Shown here piece by piece: positions 44,297 to 57,131 of a stretch of 64,000 bases of DNA. The DNA is taken from positions 27,501 to 91,500 of the forward strand of contig JAQFVV010013337.1 in NCBI GenBank assembly GCA_028023455.1. The letters run 5' to 3'. Made by a program: the position numbers and the translations under genes. This stretch comes from Epiperipatus broadwayi (lineage: Eukaryota > Onychophora > Udeonychophora > Euonychophora > Peripatidae). Every line of letters starts with the position of its first letter. Positions within the stretch are counted from its first letter, which is position 1. The notes under the pieces are model-generated. The model searched no databases. It worked only from the letters and a program-made list of their open reading frames with translations, and was not told the DNA's origin.

Positions 44297-45278
44297 CCAA
44301 TCAATATGTATGTCAAATCCTATTTTTATCTTAATACTTTTTTTTAAACTTGAAAAAGGTTTTATTGCTATTCAGGTTGATTTAATACAGATAATTGTAA
44401 AAGTGAATCCATTGTTTCAATGTCATATTTATGATAGAGTGACATTTAAAAAAAAAAAAACTGTATTTTTTTTTCCTTTTGGTTTTATTTTCTATGTAGA
44501 AATAACTAAAAACTCTTTATTGACAAAGAATTTTATGTTTACATGGATTGCTTATGTGTTTCATATTTAAAATTAGTTGTAAGAGTATTTGAAAAATTTT
44601 ATTTAGCAGGAAATTGCATTGTGTTTTTTTTTTTTTTTTAGACTGGAACAAATTATGGTTTATATATAAATAATAGAGCTTATGCTAAACATATTTATTA
44701 GCACATCAAATATGATGACCAAAACATATTTATTTGTTAAAAATTGAAAAAAAAACATCTTAAAATATACATAACATTTAATATTATTCTTATACTATTA
44801 ATAAATAATCATTATTTGTAAGATATATAATCTACCAAAACCTCTAATGTTTTCTTTGTACCTTTCATCATAAAAACATATAATAAAAATCAAACAACTA
44901 ATTACAAATTAAAAATAGAAAACAAAAACAATATGTTAAAAATTATCAAAAATATCAAGTGTCCTACACATATTTTACCTTAAAAATTGAACTAAGGGAA
45001 AGAAAAATATTTTTTTTGAGGTTTTTTAATAATTGTTTCATTATGAGAAAGTATGCTGTCAGAAGTAAGAAATTAAAGTAAAAAAAGAAAGAAAACTTGA
45101 AATAAGCATCAGATTTAAAATATATTTGTAAATATTAGAAATATTAACAAAATACACATACACATAAAAATAATTGGTTGAATAAAGCCAGTAGTTTTCA
45201 TATTTTAATGGATTCTACTATCTATCAATATCCAGAAGCATATACCTGTGATTAAAAATATTTAGAGAAAGCATCAGA

Positions 45279-45281
<3 letters not shown>
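44297..45281. other. AT-rich non-coding stretch
   Basis: I see no gene. The open frame that starts in the satellite and runs to 44570 crosses (TA)n and is a chance frame. Confidence 0.55.
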
Positions 45282-45313
<32 letters not shown>

Positions 45314-45575
45314 ACCAGTCAAAATAGTATGCTCACTTAACAAGATTCAAATCCTTAGCAAAAGTACCTCAAATCCGATCGTGGTCAAGATACACAGGTC
45401 TGGAGCAATCCTGAATTCTAACCTATTTGCCTATTCTTCAAATCTATGACCCAATGAACAAAAATTCTGATGACACAGTAAAATTGTTTTAAATCCGTGC
45501 CCATAAGCAAAGCGGTAGCGCATAAGATCAGACTGATGATGATGATCAAGATTAGAGTAGCCCAGGAATTACATT
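45282..45575. mobile_element. (TA)n with adjoining possible SINE-like repeat
   Basis: (TA)n at 45282-45310 is followed by TGTACC, as at 16751, and by a less AT-rich block to about 45575. The block holds AAGCGGTAGCGCA (about 45508-45520), similar to a tRNA A box, then a GATGATGATGAT run. No clear B box follows at the right distance. It may be a decayed tRNA-derived repeat; the family is unknown. Confidence 0.3.
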
Positions 45576-47540
45576 TATTATAGTTATTTATTAATTCTAA
45601 GCTCTTAGCTAAAGAAAATAGTTCTAAATATTAACTAGAAAATAATTCAAAAACAACAAACCAGGATTTACATGAAATTATAAATATTTAATAAATGTAG
45701 AAAACGCATATATATGTTACAAAATTGCTTCACACTTGGGACAATATTATTTATTTACAAAACTTGGGAATTTGTTGTATAAAATCCCCTCTATCACTCA
45801 TTTAATAAATACAATTTTACAGATACAATTGTATAGTGTTTTAAAACTTGTGCGGAGTTAATAAGCTAATTAAAGAAAACTTTTGCTACGGAGCGTTGTG
45901 GATGCCGAAAATAAATATAAAAGATCATGACAGTTTTAACAGTAAAAGGATTTATTTGATAACGGGCAAAATATATGATTTCAAACATGCATTTCTTAGG
46001 AGAACCATTATTTATACTTTTATTCGCATTGTTTGGAAAAGACATCTTTTAGAAATAAGAAACAAACAATGTGCTTTATTTACGAGAGTAAGTTATGCGA
46101 TCATTAATGTAAATTAGATTTACGTCTATGGAAATCGATAATGCTTTTTCAAAGAAAGCATTTTAACTCCATGAACTGAACGTATTTTACGAAATGAATC
46201 ATTTTCTTTAATACATCATTGCGACTTTACCAAGGTTAGACGGTGATTAAATTAAGGACAAGAGTAACAGTACTAGCATACATTAAATAAATGTGGCCTT
46301 CATGGCGATTGTGGATATTTTATCATTTTAAAGCATATTTGAAAAACGAACATAGACTGGATATGTCCGCGCATTATGGTGGAGCGATATCAAAAGGAGA
46401 GGCTGAGTTTGAGAGCTCAGATCTGGGTATGCTATCAGTCACATCACACAAACCTCATAAACTTTACGTTCCACAGGAAGCATTGTACCTGATTACGAAC
46501 GATTTTGAAAAGTAGTATGGGAGCTTTAGACATTCCCAATGACTAAACAATCGAGTAATGGAGAAGATAAAATATCAGAATAAAGGAAATGTATGCCAGC
46601 AACATTATTGGACATGAATATAATTTTATAACATAATTTTCATATAATATTATTTTAGAACTTGGAAATTGTCTAACCTCTTGCGCAATAACCTGTTTTC
46701 AATTCTGAGTCATTTAACAAATCATAATGAATAATAACTTTTATTTATAATATTAAACTAGAAAAAATTATATTTAAGTTCCATTCCCAGATACGTATTA
46801 ATTAAAGAATTAGCCCTCCAGGCAATGGTAAGAAAAGGTAGAATTTTATATTAAGTGTCACAATCTTTTATAAAGGCAACTAAACAATAAAATAAGCATC
46901 CACGATAGAATACTTTTAAGTATACAACCAACCTAGCGAACAATTTCTATTTTAAATAAACAAATGAATATAATTTTACTAATGAATTTAATTAAAGTTG
47001 CGAGATTGATTGATACAGACATATTAGAGAAAATAATACATATATCAAACAAAATAAGTTGCATACATTTAATTTAACTGCATAAAGTGATATAAACATA
47101 AATTAAGTGTGAAAGCAAATGTATATTCAGAATTACCTAAATATTAATAAAGGATTATAGAGAGAGAGTTTACAAGCAAAACTAGCAAAACATCATAAAT
47201 GGATCTATGAATTAATTTAGCTACAAATTATAAATCATCCGTGAATGTTCATATTAAGGCAGCTCTAAATTGCATGATTTTACCGAAGATATCCACATTG
47301 CAGCAGACAGGCAGGTAGATAGTTCTACGTCATCTCATATGGCTGGTCAGATAGAATTTTTACGGCTGGTAGACAGTTCTCTGAGAGAAAAAAAGAGGCG
47401 GACGGCTCCACTACTCACACATCAGAGCGCAGGACTTGCACCGGCTTCTTAAAGTTAAAGTCTTGAAACGCAGATGAAAATCTCAACTCACTGAAAGATA
47501 ACTAAAAACTGAAAGTCTAAAAACTAAACTTCCTTTGTTC
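45576..47540. other. Non-coding stretch with richer islands
   Basis: Frames at 45848-46117, 46291-46515 and 47270-47452 (plus) are 60-89 codons long with mixed, non-repetitive composition, and 46291-46515 and 47250-47460 are clearly less AT-rich than the surroundings. I recognise no domain, no frame has exon-like support that I can show, and 47270-47452 may be transposon-derived. I leave them uncalled. CpG-containing sequence at 47390-47450 lies downstream of a minus-strand TATA-like site. Confidence 0.4.
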
Positions 47541-47548
47541 TGTGGTTC

Positions 47549-47557
47549 CTTTTATAT
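47549..47557 (-). promoter_or_regulatory. Minus-strand TATAAAAGG box
   Basis: On the minus strand the sequence reads TATAAAAGG, followed after about 100 bases by a CpG-containing, less AT-rich block (47460 down to 47270). This would fit a promoter with its first transcribed part, or the U3/R region of an antisense LTR. A small inverted repeat (AAGGCTTGAAATAC near 47658, GTATTTCAAGCCTT near 47792) lies upstream. Only the motif supports this. Confidence 0.25.
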
Positions 47558-48152
47558 CATTTCAATACCACCCAGAATGCAATTTCATATACCAACCTTA
47601 TCTCTGTAATCCCTTTAAAAACAACATTTAATTACCAAAAATATTTTCAATTGATAAGGCTTGAAATACCATTTTTAGCTATTTTAAATCATTCGACAAC
47701 AACTGATAAACAATTTGTTTTTTCGATTTTAATTAAGATTTATAAATTTTAATTATAGACAACGATCTGACTAGTGATAAATATAATTTCAGTATTTCAA
47801 GCCTTCCCCATTTTTCTTTGTTGTTACATTCCAATAGTTTAATTAAATACTTTATATCAAAATACATATAGATATAATAAAAAAATTACAATTATATAAA
47901 GAAAAATGTTTAGTTGTCAGCAATAAACATTAATAACATTATTGCTTCATTCATATATATATATACACATCATGCACACTGCTGTTTTATTTAACTAAAT
48001 AAAATTAATTTTACTAATCTTTCTGATGATTTGGCATACAGTGTGTGAGTGAATAGCAAATATTTATAGCAAGGTCTGAATTGTGGACCCCTAGGAGGTT
48101 AGTCTAGATGGTGAAACATGAAGCATCGATGATGATTAGACATCGATTGCTT

Positions 48153-48195
<43 letters not shown>

Positions 48196-48698
48196 TGTAA
48201 AAACATATACAGCATTGACTTTAAATTTATACAAATATATGACTAAAACAAATTTATTAAGAGCATATCAAAGAATATGTAAGCAGAAAAATTGAGTTTC
48301 TTTTGATAATAATAATTATTATTATTTTTGTTGTAGTTTTTTTTGCTATTGTTATTTATTGCAGTAATAGTGACTTATACATCATCACTAGGAACGTTTT
48401 TTTTTTATTTCACTATCATTTATTTTGATATTAAGCATGTCTTCATATATTATGGAAAAATACTTTTTGAACTTAATTTTTAGAAATTATAATTTTAAAT
48501 AGGCATTTTTTGTTATATTAATATATGATAATCGTTCTAAAATGCAATAATGAATATAATTATTTTTTATTGATTTCTTTTAAAGATAATATTACTATTT
48601 TTGTCATATCTTATAGATTATATTCACAATTCAAATGTATCATTTTGTAATTTACATTTTTGAAAATTTTGTTACAAATTTTATAAATCTTGGTAATT
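47558..48698. other. AT-rich non-coding stretch with (TA)n
   Basis: It contains (TA)n at 48155-48192, preceded by GATTGCTTCAATATATA as at 19398-19414. I see nothing else that I can support. Confidence 0.5.
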
Positions 48699-48891
48699 AA
48701 TATTTATTGAGGCTAAAACCACGATAATATGCGTGTAAAATGCGATAGTAGGGACCTCTAACCTCTACAAGTGTTTAACCACAAGCTTACGCTATGGAAG
48801 AAGAGCGTAAGCTTGTGGTTAAACACCTGTAGAAGTCCGTACTATCGCATTTTACATGCATATTCTTGAGGTTATAGCCTCAGTAAATATT
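48699..48891. mobile_element. 193-bp foldback element
   Basis: Nearly the whole segment is an inverted repeat. The ends read AATATTTATTGAGGCTAAAACC and GGTTATAGCCTCAGTAAATATT, and the centre has long perfect pairing (GTTTAACCACAAGCTTACGC with GCGTAAGCTTGTGGTTAAAC) around a loop of about 12 bases. It is a good candidate for a MITE, or a hairpin RNA source if transcribed. Both arms also share TAAAATGCGATAGTA and its complement. Confidence 0.8.
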
Positions 48892-51699
48892 ACTTACGTT
48901 TTAATAAATTTATAATTACAAATCTTGGTAAAGTAATATAGTATTGATTTTAATGTAAACACACACACATACACACACTAAATTAAGATTTAATAGAGAC
49001 AATAGATTGTAGAAACACAATATTTTAAGTAGTGAATAAATGATTTAAAGTAATATTACTAAAGCAATAATCTATATTAGTTTAAAAGTAATATTAAATT
49101 GATTTATAGTAGTCAATATAACTTTAATTTAATGTTTGAATGTGTATGTGTACATAGGTATGTTAATTGTATATTTATTTAATCTATTTTAAAGTTTAAA
49201 GTGTCAAAGTTTTCCATTTTTAATATAAAGTTATTATTTTAATGTTTAAATAAAGTATTATTTGTCATGAGAATAAATAAATAAATAAGTAAAGTAGAAT
49301 TTTTTTTTTTCAATATTCATAACCTGGATATTTAAATTGTATTAACATATATAATGTTTTTATGTTTAATTCTGGTAAAAGTTATCTGTAATTTTAAAAA
49401 GGCATATGGTTTAATACAGTTTGCAAAGATTTCAACTTGGGATTAGGAGATTCCCGTATAGATTCAGGTACTTCCGTTTCTGGCATTTGGATCTCTTAAG
49501 AACTCCTGAGCAATAAAACCATTAGCATTTTCTTTTGTAGCTTTAAAATAAATTTTATTGCAAGAAAATTCTACAATTTCTTCACAAAGTCCTTGCTTAT
49601 GATTATGTGTGTGCTTTTCTAAACTATGGAAAAACTGAAATCTATAATAAAAGAGTTTAATAAATTTGAGCGAAATTAGGGCTATAACTTACGTTATCTT
49701 AAAAATGATGATTTAATTGGTAACAAAAGTAGATATCCAAAATTAAGGGTGCATTCACTAAATCAATCACTTTTACCTGTTATCTATTGCTTGCTTAACC
49801 TAAAATTTGCATATATATATATGTATGTATATACACATATATACAATATATATGTATGTATATACACATATATACAATAGGTATATTGGATCATTGTTCT
49901 TTCATTATGCAGGGCTAGAGGATAAATTTTATTAAGCATTTGCCTTGAACAAATTTACCATAATAAAATTGTCAATAGTAAGGAACAGCATCTGAAAATT
50001 TGATAACAAATAAAAAGGCATAAATTAATAGAATTGAAATGCATTTTTTTAAAAACTGCAGATTGGTTAAATTATTTGAAGAAATGCTACTTATTATTGA
50101 AGCAGTCAATCTTAGCTCAATATTGAGCTTCTTGGTTCTATCTAGCTATATTTAAACCCTATATCCCATCCTGTACCTTTAGTCATATATATATATATAT
50201 TTGAGATGCTCACCTAAAAATTATAATTTTTATCTTTTTCAATAACATTTTATTATTATTAATTTTAATTCTTTTTTATTAAAATACATAGGTGCACCTC
50301 AGATGTATATTTATATTACAGAAGACAACATCCTAACAAAATATGGATTTTTTTATAAATATTTTATTATACATCATTTTTAAAACTTTTTCTTTTTAAA
50401 TTGTTTTTGCTAATAAACTGTATATTTTTATAAAATCCAAGATAAAAAATGCAACCATTAATTGTCCAAAAATAATTAAAGGGTTGGAAATATAATATTG
50501 TTTTAATCTTGGGTAGGAAATTTTAATTAAGGTTTTACTGAAAATAAAATGGGGAATGGGATTAATACATTTTACTTTTGTTATAAATGTTTTTGTCAAG
50601 TTTATTTCCAATCTGGAAATAGATTTGAATTTATTTTTGGACACTTATCTAATGATAACATCTTCAAACAATGAATAAAGAGAACTTAATATTTTAGATT
50701 AAATAATAGATTTGAACTAGAAATAAATTAAAACATTCTTCAAATACCTGGGCAGAAGTATAAAATGGTCTAATTTTAAATCAGCCCACAGAATAGTTAC
50801 TACTGAGAACTGTATTGTCATCGATACTCCACCCAACTTTGAAATCTAAGATAATGATAGGATAGACATCAATCATCTTCTGCACCCTTGTGGGTTTTTG
50901 CTGCTACTGTACCATCTTGCTGCTGCTTTAGAATGATGTAAAAGCCCTACCTGGGGACTTTGGAATGCTGATCAGAAGTTTGTTGTCACATAAGAACTGC
51001 CATGCATGAGCTTGACTTTCGCCACCACAAACTAAATCTAGCCAAACTAATCTCATCAAAATTTCTTCATGACTCATTTAAATTTGTATTTTTCTAACAT
51101 GTAAATTGCTCTCAAATAATTTTGAAATCTAAGTCTCTCTCATATGCTCTAACTTATTTTAACTTTGGTGCTGTCATTTATTTATATGTATTTATTACTT
51201 GATTCTGTATGTCTATTTTAGTTATTATTAATATGCCAATCTCAAGCAGTATGATGAGCTGAATTTCTCAAAATATTTCCTTCTTTTAGTTAAACCTTCA
51301 TGAATTAAAGTTATTAGTGTCCCCTTAAAGTATAATGTATGATTAATTAATATGCTCACCAGATTGTTTTTATGAATCAACATTTTATTTTGGTTTATTA
51401 TAAAATTTTCTATTTGTTCAGTGCCAAATTAAATAAAGTAATTCTACCTGGTCTAAATCCATCATTGAAGCTAATTAACACTTGGAAATTTTTTAAAATG
51501 TTAGTTCTTCGATTTTGAAAGGGTGACCTATAATTTGTTTTTTATATATAACTGCTGGTTTTTACTTTATTTTTCCATAATAAATGCAAAAATTTTCTAG
51601 TTATTATGAAATACACGAAAGTGGAATTGAATCATTTTTAAATAGCAGAAGGGGGTAAATTTTAATGTATATTTTACTATTTGTTATTAAGTAAAATCT

Positions 51700-51707
<8 letters not shown>
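48892..51707. other. AT-rich non-coding stretch
   Basis: A 31-bp phrase (ATATATGTATGTATATACAC..) is tandemly duplicated at 49811-49878. About 50860-51060 is less AT-rich and includes TGCTGCT and TTTGCTGCTACTG phrases, perhaps an old repeat. I see no open frame with a motif. Confidence 0.5.

Positions 51708-51767
<60 letters not shown>
51708..51767. repeat. (TA)n microsatellite
   Basis: A short GT run leads into about 60 bp of (TA)n. It lies 180 bp from the minus-strand LINE relic. Confidence 0.96.
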
Positions 51768-51768
<1 letters not shown>

Positions 51769-51950
51769 CACTAGCATAGCATATTATTTGTATAAATTAT
51801 GGCATTCAAACAACGGTGATTTATTTTTAAAGCAATAAATCTTATTCAAATGTCATTAGTGACATTTATCCATACTGCATTACTGACATCCAGATTCTCT
51901 TTGTAAATATATTACGTGCTTCTAATCTGGGGGTTGCAAGAAGATCGAAC

Positions 51951-52178
51951 TCATAGATTTCTTCTCATGTCCTGTCCTGTTGATAGTTGAACTTTCCAGG
52001 ACATTTCATATAAAAGGCCTATTGCAGTGATTCCAATATGTCTTGCACACACTATGCCTATCCACTTTCTTCGTATAAAAAGCCTCTGCATATCAGTGAT
52101 GTCCACGTTATGCCTATCCACTTTTTCTAAGCACTGCCCTAGAAGCGGGTCGTAGATTTCATTTTTGTCCAGAAGCAT
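51951..52178 (-). pseudogene. LINE C-terminal domain fragment
   Basis: This minus-strand open frame of 75 codons ends in IRRKWIGIVCARHIGITAIGLLYEMSWKVQLSTGQDMRRNL. The pattern R-x-x-x-W-x-G-H-V-x-R-x..I-x-x-x-L-L-Y-x-x-L-S-x-G-x-x..K-x-N-L is familiar from the far C terminus of CR1/Jockey/RTE-type LINE proteins, here with H to I and R to A changes. The upstream piece of the same protein lies at 52513-52651. The start codon is not meaningful; this is an internal fragment. An in-frame repeat of the VDRHN/KWIG DNA (GTGGATAGGCATA twice) suggests a local duplication. Confidence 0.5.
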
Positions 52179-52512
52179 GACCTTATCATTGATTTCTATG
52201 TCACTATGTTAGTACCACCACCTTTTTAGAATATTATTATTTTTTGCTTATGACCTAATTTTAGTGCTGAAATAATATTAAAATTGTGTTCTGCTCAAAA
52301 TATATATATATGCCAAATATTATTAGTTTTGTTAATTAAAATGTTATTTCAGTCGTATTATGCAATCTCATCATCGTAATTTCTTATTTCTTTATTTAAG
52401 AGTATATAGCTTGGGGAAAACAAAGCGTTTTTCCTTTCAAATGTTAAGTACAAGAGTTGTTAATGAATCTTTTGTCTCATAATCAAATATAATTGTAAAC
52501 ATATTTTTCATT

Positions 52513-52651
52513 TTCACAGCCGACAAGGCATGAAAATAATTTTATGATATCTATAATGAATATCGGAATGCTCCCCGAAATAATATGTTAGTCACCATGT
52601 TTCAGAACCATAATCCAAAACGTTAATAGCAATCTTATGCAATCTTTTAAT
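52513..52651 (-). pseudogene. LINE C-terminal fragment with YGSETW
   Basis: On the minus strand a frame reads KRLHKIAINVLDYGSETW, then a TGA, then LTYYFGEH..YHKIIFMPCRL. LxYGSExWxL followed by a basic FHxRCLR-type block is the usual phrase after the reverse transcriptase domain in CR1/RTE-like LINEs. It lies upstream (in protein order) of 51951-52178, with about 330 bp of unrelated AT-rich DNA between them where some 45-60 bp would be expected. This points to a later insertion or decay. Confidence 0.5.
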
Positions 52652-52689
52652 AATTGATTGGCATTGTAATACCATATCCACCAAATATA

Positions 52690-55600
52690 TGAGTTAATGT
52701 ATATATATAGTTAATAAAAGAGCATATGAGAATTGTCAACATGAATCCAAATATGCAATTATCTATCATTTGGTAGACTGCTCATTCATGCACATATTAA
52801 TGCATATAATTAATTCTTTATATTAAACTATTTTACATTGTCTAACTTGTTTGAGTAGTTCAAATTCCTGCTTCTCCACTTCCACATGTACAACTATACA
52901 TATGCATATTTTAATTTAGTTAATATTCAGTCTCATTGTCTTCTCCACTCTGTTAGTGGGCCAGAATAAAAATAATTTCTCATGTGCCATCAATATATGT
53001 TATTCATTAGGTGTTTGATCTGAGGCTTTGGAGTGGATTTGAATCCAGGCAGGTCCCTGAACTAAATCTCAGCCTTGACTGGATTTGAAGTACATTTTGT
53101 GAGTTCCAGCTTATGTTAAATGGATAAACGTGTTTTGTCTGCTACATTATATAATAATATCTTTATTAATAGTAAAAAAAAATAGTTACTTGTCAATAAT
53201 CTATTATGCATATACCAGTATTCCTAATATGTTTTAAATATAAAGTTATGACAAATTAATGGAATTAAAATATTTTTCTTTAAAGGGTTAACATTTTTTA
53301 CAATTGCCTTAATGAACACTGCTAGTTTTGTACTATAATATACTTATTAAGTGAAGAAAAAACTTATTTTGAATTTTTTCTATTACACAAACGACTCCAC
53401 TAATGGAAATATTTTGAAAAGATAAATTATCACATAATATACATAATTTATTTTGAAGTAAACTGATTACATCATTATTTGGATATTACATATATAAATG
53501 GTGAAATAATATAATATTTTCATTGTGACAAATCACATCAGAATTTTATGTTAATGGGAAGTAAAGCACTGTTAAATAATATTAATTTCTAATATATATT
53601 TATTGTATTGTTATTTACAAAATTAAATTTTTGTATTGATACCTTCTAATGGATAAAAAATCATAAGACTTGAATAAGCAGGTATTTTACTGTTAAAGTA
53701 TATATTTACGTTTGTTATTATGATATTATTTGTATAATTGCATATTTATTTTAGAATGAGGCTGTTTATTTAAAAGTTAATGTTAAATTAATATCCATGG
53801 CAGTTTATATAATATCATGTTTCATAGATTTTTATGACAATTAGCTCATTCTATATTGTGGCAAAATAATGTTATATATAATGACAAAATTTAGAGAGTT
53901 AAATTTCGTATTATGACTCTATGTTACTTTGAAAGCATTGAAGTAATGCTGTTTGCTTTTATATTTTATGGTCATATGTATCTTGAGTAATTGAAGTTTA
54001 AAAAAAATTGTTTTAAAGTCCATGGTAATAAGTTCTTAACTTTTTCATAATACAGGTACTTAGTAGAGAAAATTATGCTTCTCTTGACATTGTATTTGTA
54101 GTAATGCCTTGTAAGCAAGCTCATAATAATATTGATTATCACATAGTAGAGGAAGCTTCCAGGTAGTATATATTTTAGCCTGTGTTAGACTTTTATTGCA
54201 ATGCCATATATATCCCTGTTGAGTTTATTAATATATAGTAAATACTTTAGAGACATACTTTACCATTTATCATATGTGCATTGAATGTTTATAATAATTA
54301 AATAATGTATTTTTTTGACATTGGCAAGAACTCTCTAACCTCAACACAAAATAATGACTTTATGAAGATAAGAATGACATCTTATCTTTAACATATATTC
54401 TCACTTATATAAGCCAATCTGAAGCACCTTGATTTGCGAGCATAAAACTGTTATTCTCTTTATTTTTTTTAAAGACTACTATTTTCTTTACAAATTACTC
54501 TTCATAAAATCTGATGATTTACAATAATGAAATATGTAAACTATTCACAAGATTTTGCAAGGGTTAATTTGTAAAGGAAATAATAAACATAAAAAGTGAA
54601 GATACTTCTAGCTTCACACTTTAAGTCAAGATGTTTCATATTGCCCTATATAAAAGGGAATTTAGGTTAAAAGTAAGACACCATTCTTATCTTCATAAAA
54701 TCACTATTTTCTGGTGTGGTTTGAGAGGTCTCTTTATTATAAAAAAAAAAAGGCGTTGTTTGACTAATATAAACATTCACCGCCTTTCTTTAAAGGATTT
54801 ACATAATTCCAATGTGCTTAATAAATAATCACAACTTTAAATATATATATAAAGTATATTTCATTGTATAGGAATTGAACAAACATACAAATTTATTGAA
54901 ATAACATTTATAAACAACATTATTGTTTAATAATTATCTTAGTTTTTTAATTCTTACTTCCACAATCTGATTGAATTTATTCATGTCCATTAATTATTTA
55001 AATTAAAAAAAAATATTTAATATTCCAAATTTGTGTGCATTATATCTTAGTGCTAATATTTTATATGCTAGTCATTATATATATTTATATTTCAGTCGAT
55101 TGACTTTTAAATTTATTTGTTGGTACAGGCATTACTTATTATTTGTTGAGGTTAGAATTATGGTTATAACTTTAATAAACTTTTGTGAAGTTTTATCTTG
55201 GTATTACTAGTTGTAAAATAGCCTTAGTATGTCAGACCTTATTTATTATTCTTATTATTATTGTGCCAGATGGAGCAAATAAATTGCCCATTTGTATTGC
55301 AATTGTCCATGAGTTGATAGTACTTATGTTGCCAGTGATTGTAATCACATATTTCTAGATACTTATTGTTGTTGTTTTTTCAGTGAGCTTCTCCATATAT
55401 ATTTTATTGATGAACATAGATAAATGTACAGGCATCTTCTTTGCCTCAAATGTAGGTGTTATTTTGGAAGCCACTATATTTATGATATATTTATGCTAGT
55501 TGCACCATGGAGTCTTATTTTTGGATCTATCACTCATGAGATTTAATTAAAACTGAATTTTTCACTATTATGAGTAAGGTTGCATGTATTTAAATATGTA

Positions 55601-56095
55601 ATATCAAGTTGAGTTTAATTGAAGGATGTGATTCCTTTAGGATGCTTATTTATATTAGTGCTTTAAAATATAAGGATGCCTGTGTTTTGTACTGCCATGA
55701 GTTGTATTCATTCACAAACTAACCGACACTATTTTATAATTGTAAATGTATAAAGTTTAAGGCATATGACTAGTTGGTATAATTCACACATGTTACATAT
55801 ATTATGATCATCTAGAATTTCTCCAATAGAAGTGTCAACCACTTAATTCTTTTAAAATATTTATTTAGATGATTTATATTATGTGGACATTGAATTAATA
55901 ACTTAATTATATATGTATGTATTTATGCCATTATACAAATCCAAAAATTGCAATTTTAAAATAAAGTTATATTATTTGTTATATAAAATAATGATTTTGA
56001 GTTTTATTTAAGATGTCTTAATTTATTTATTTATCTTTCTTTATTTTTAGTACATCGATTTCAAGCCAGCAAAGATAAAGTATTAAAGTCTTAGT
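52690..56095. other. AT-rich non-coding stretch
   Basis: I see no gene. GGATTCAAATCC on the minus strand at about 53034-53045 fits a tRNA B box and may be a SINE remnant. Frames such as 54631-54828 have no motifs. About 55130-55720 is rather T-rich with short TTATTA runs. Confidence 0.5.
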
Positions 56096-56109
56096 GATGT
56101 CAATTGAAT

Positions 56110-56368
56110 AAATATATTTTAGATTCCATAAGATATACCTACAGAAATAAAACACAAGGGGTCTCCAGTGATTCTCTCATTCTTAGGAGTCAGGCCCCAA
56201 TGTTTTTACTCTGGACAGAGATCCCATTTAATCAAAGACTGCATTTCATGCATCTGTACAACATGTGGAAACAAAAAGAACAGATACCACAGATGCAAAG
56301 AAAACCATACAAACCCAACTGAGGAATACCACAACTCTGATGACCATACTCTGCATAATATTGCATAA
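56110..56368 (+). pseudogene. LINE ORF1 C-terminal part with zinc knuckles
   Basis: RNKTQGVSSDSLIL (frame of 56104), then after a frameshift near 56180 LSFLGVRPQCFYSGQRSHLIKDC and CTTCGNKKNRYHRC (frame of 56168). The first knuckle is C-x2-S-x4-H-x4-C, so its second Cys is lost to Ser; the second knuckle is C-x2-C..H-x-C. Such knuckles bind the element RNA in ORF1 proteins. The preceding RRM-like part is missing. Confidence 0.65.
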
Positions 56369-57130
56369 GATCAACACAACCAACAAGATGAGTTCAGAAC
56401 AGTAGAGAGAAGAACAAAAAGATATAATTTTCAGCCTACATCCAAAAGTACACCATACTCCAATTTTAACACAAAAAATCAATCTTTTCCACATATTAAA
56501 GATCTACAACTCAGAACCACTTATCACAAAACTAAAACTGATGAAACTAGTCATCTGGAAGGAAATAACTCACAGAGTTCCACAACAAACTCAAAATCAC
56601 GTAGACAGCCAATTAACACATATGCCAGCCAATCCAACAGATCTGCCCAAAAACCTACCATCTTATCACACTCTTTAGAAACTTCATTTCCAAAACAAAA
56701 AAACAATCTCAGCATAAATTCAGTGATAAATCAAGATTCCAACAACATGAAAAATAACTCGAAAGACAAATTTTCAGAACAAAATTCTGAAATGGAAAAC
56801 AGTACATTAGAATCTCTTAATAACAAAAGAAAATCATCCACTATCAACAAAGCTAGATCAGAGGAAGATAATATCACTTTGCCACTCACCATTAAAGGCA
56901 GAAACTTTAGTAATCAGATTTTACAACATAATAATACAACAGAAACAGTTGGAGAAAAAATATAGAAAATTATCTGCTCAATGCCAAATAGTCCACAAAC
57001 CAGACCCGATTACTTTTCATCTGATGAAGAAATATTAATACCTCAGTTTTCCCTTACTAATAACAAAGATAATCTTCGGAATCTTGCCCAATGCCTTCCA
57101 CAAATCACTAAAAACCTGCCTGCGGTAAGT
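56369..57130 (+). pseudogene. LINE ORF1 polar tail
   Basis: A long, polar N/S/T/K/Q-rich region follows the knuckles. It is open in pieces (for example 56723-56965 and 56981-57214) and has no recognised domain. It is presumably the disordered C-terminal tail of ORF1 and the junction to ORF2. Compositional continuity with its neighbours on the same strand is the main support. Confidence 0.5.
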
Positions 57131-57131
57131 A

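Noticed and set aside
45529-45560. Possible complete tRNA gene around GCGGTAGCGCA
   Set aside because: No cloverleaf, no B box at the right distance and no acceptor stem pairing.
46291-46515. 74-codon frame of mixed composition as a host exon
   Set aside because: No recognisable domain and no clear splice context; composition alone is not enough to call it.
54509-54540. CTGATGA followed by GAAA as a possible hammerhead
   Set aside because: The 11 bases between have no pairing for stem II and no stem I partner is found.
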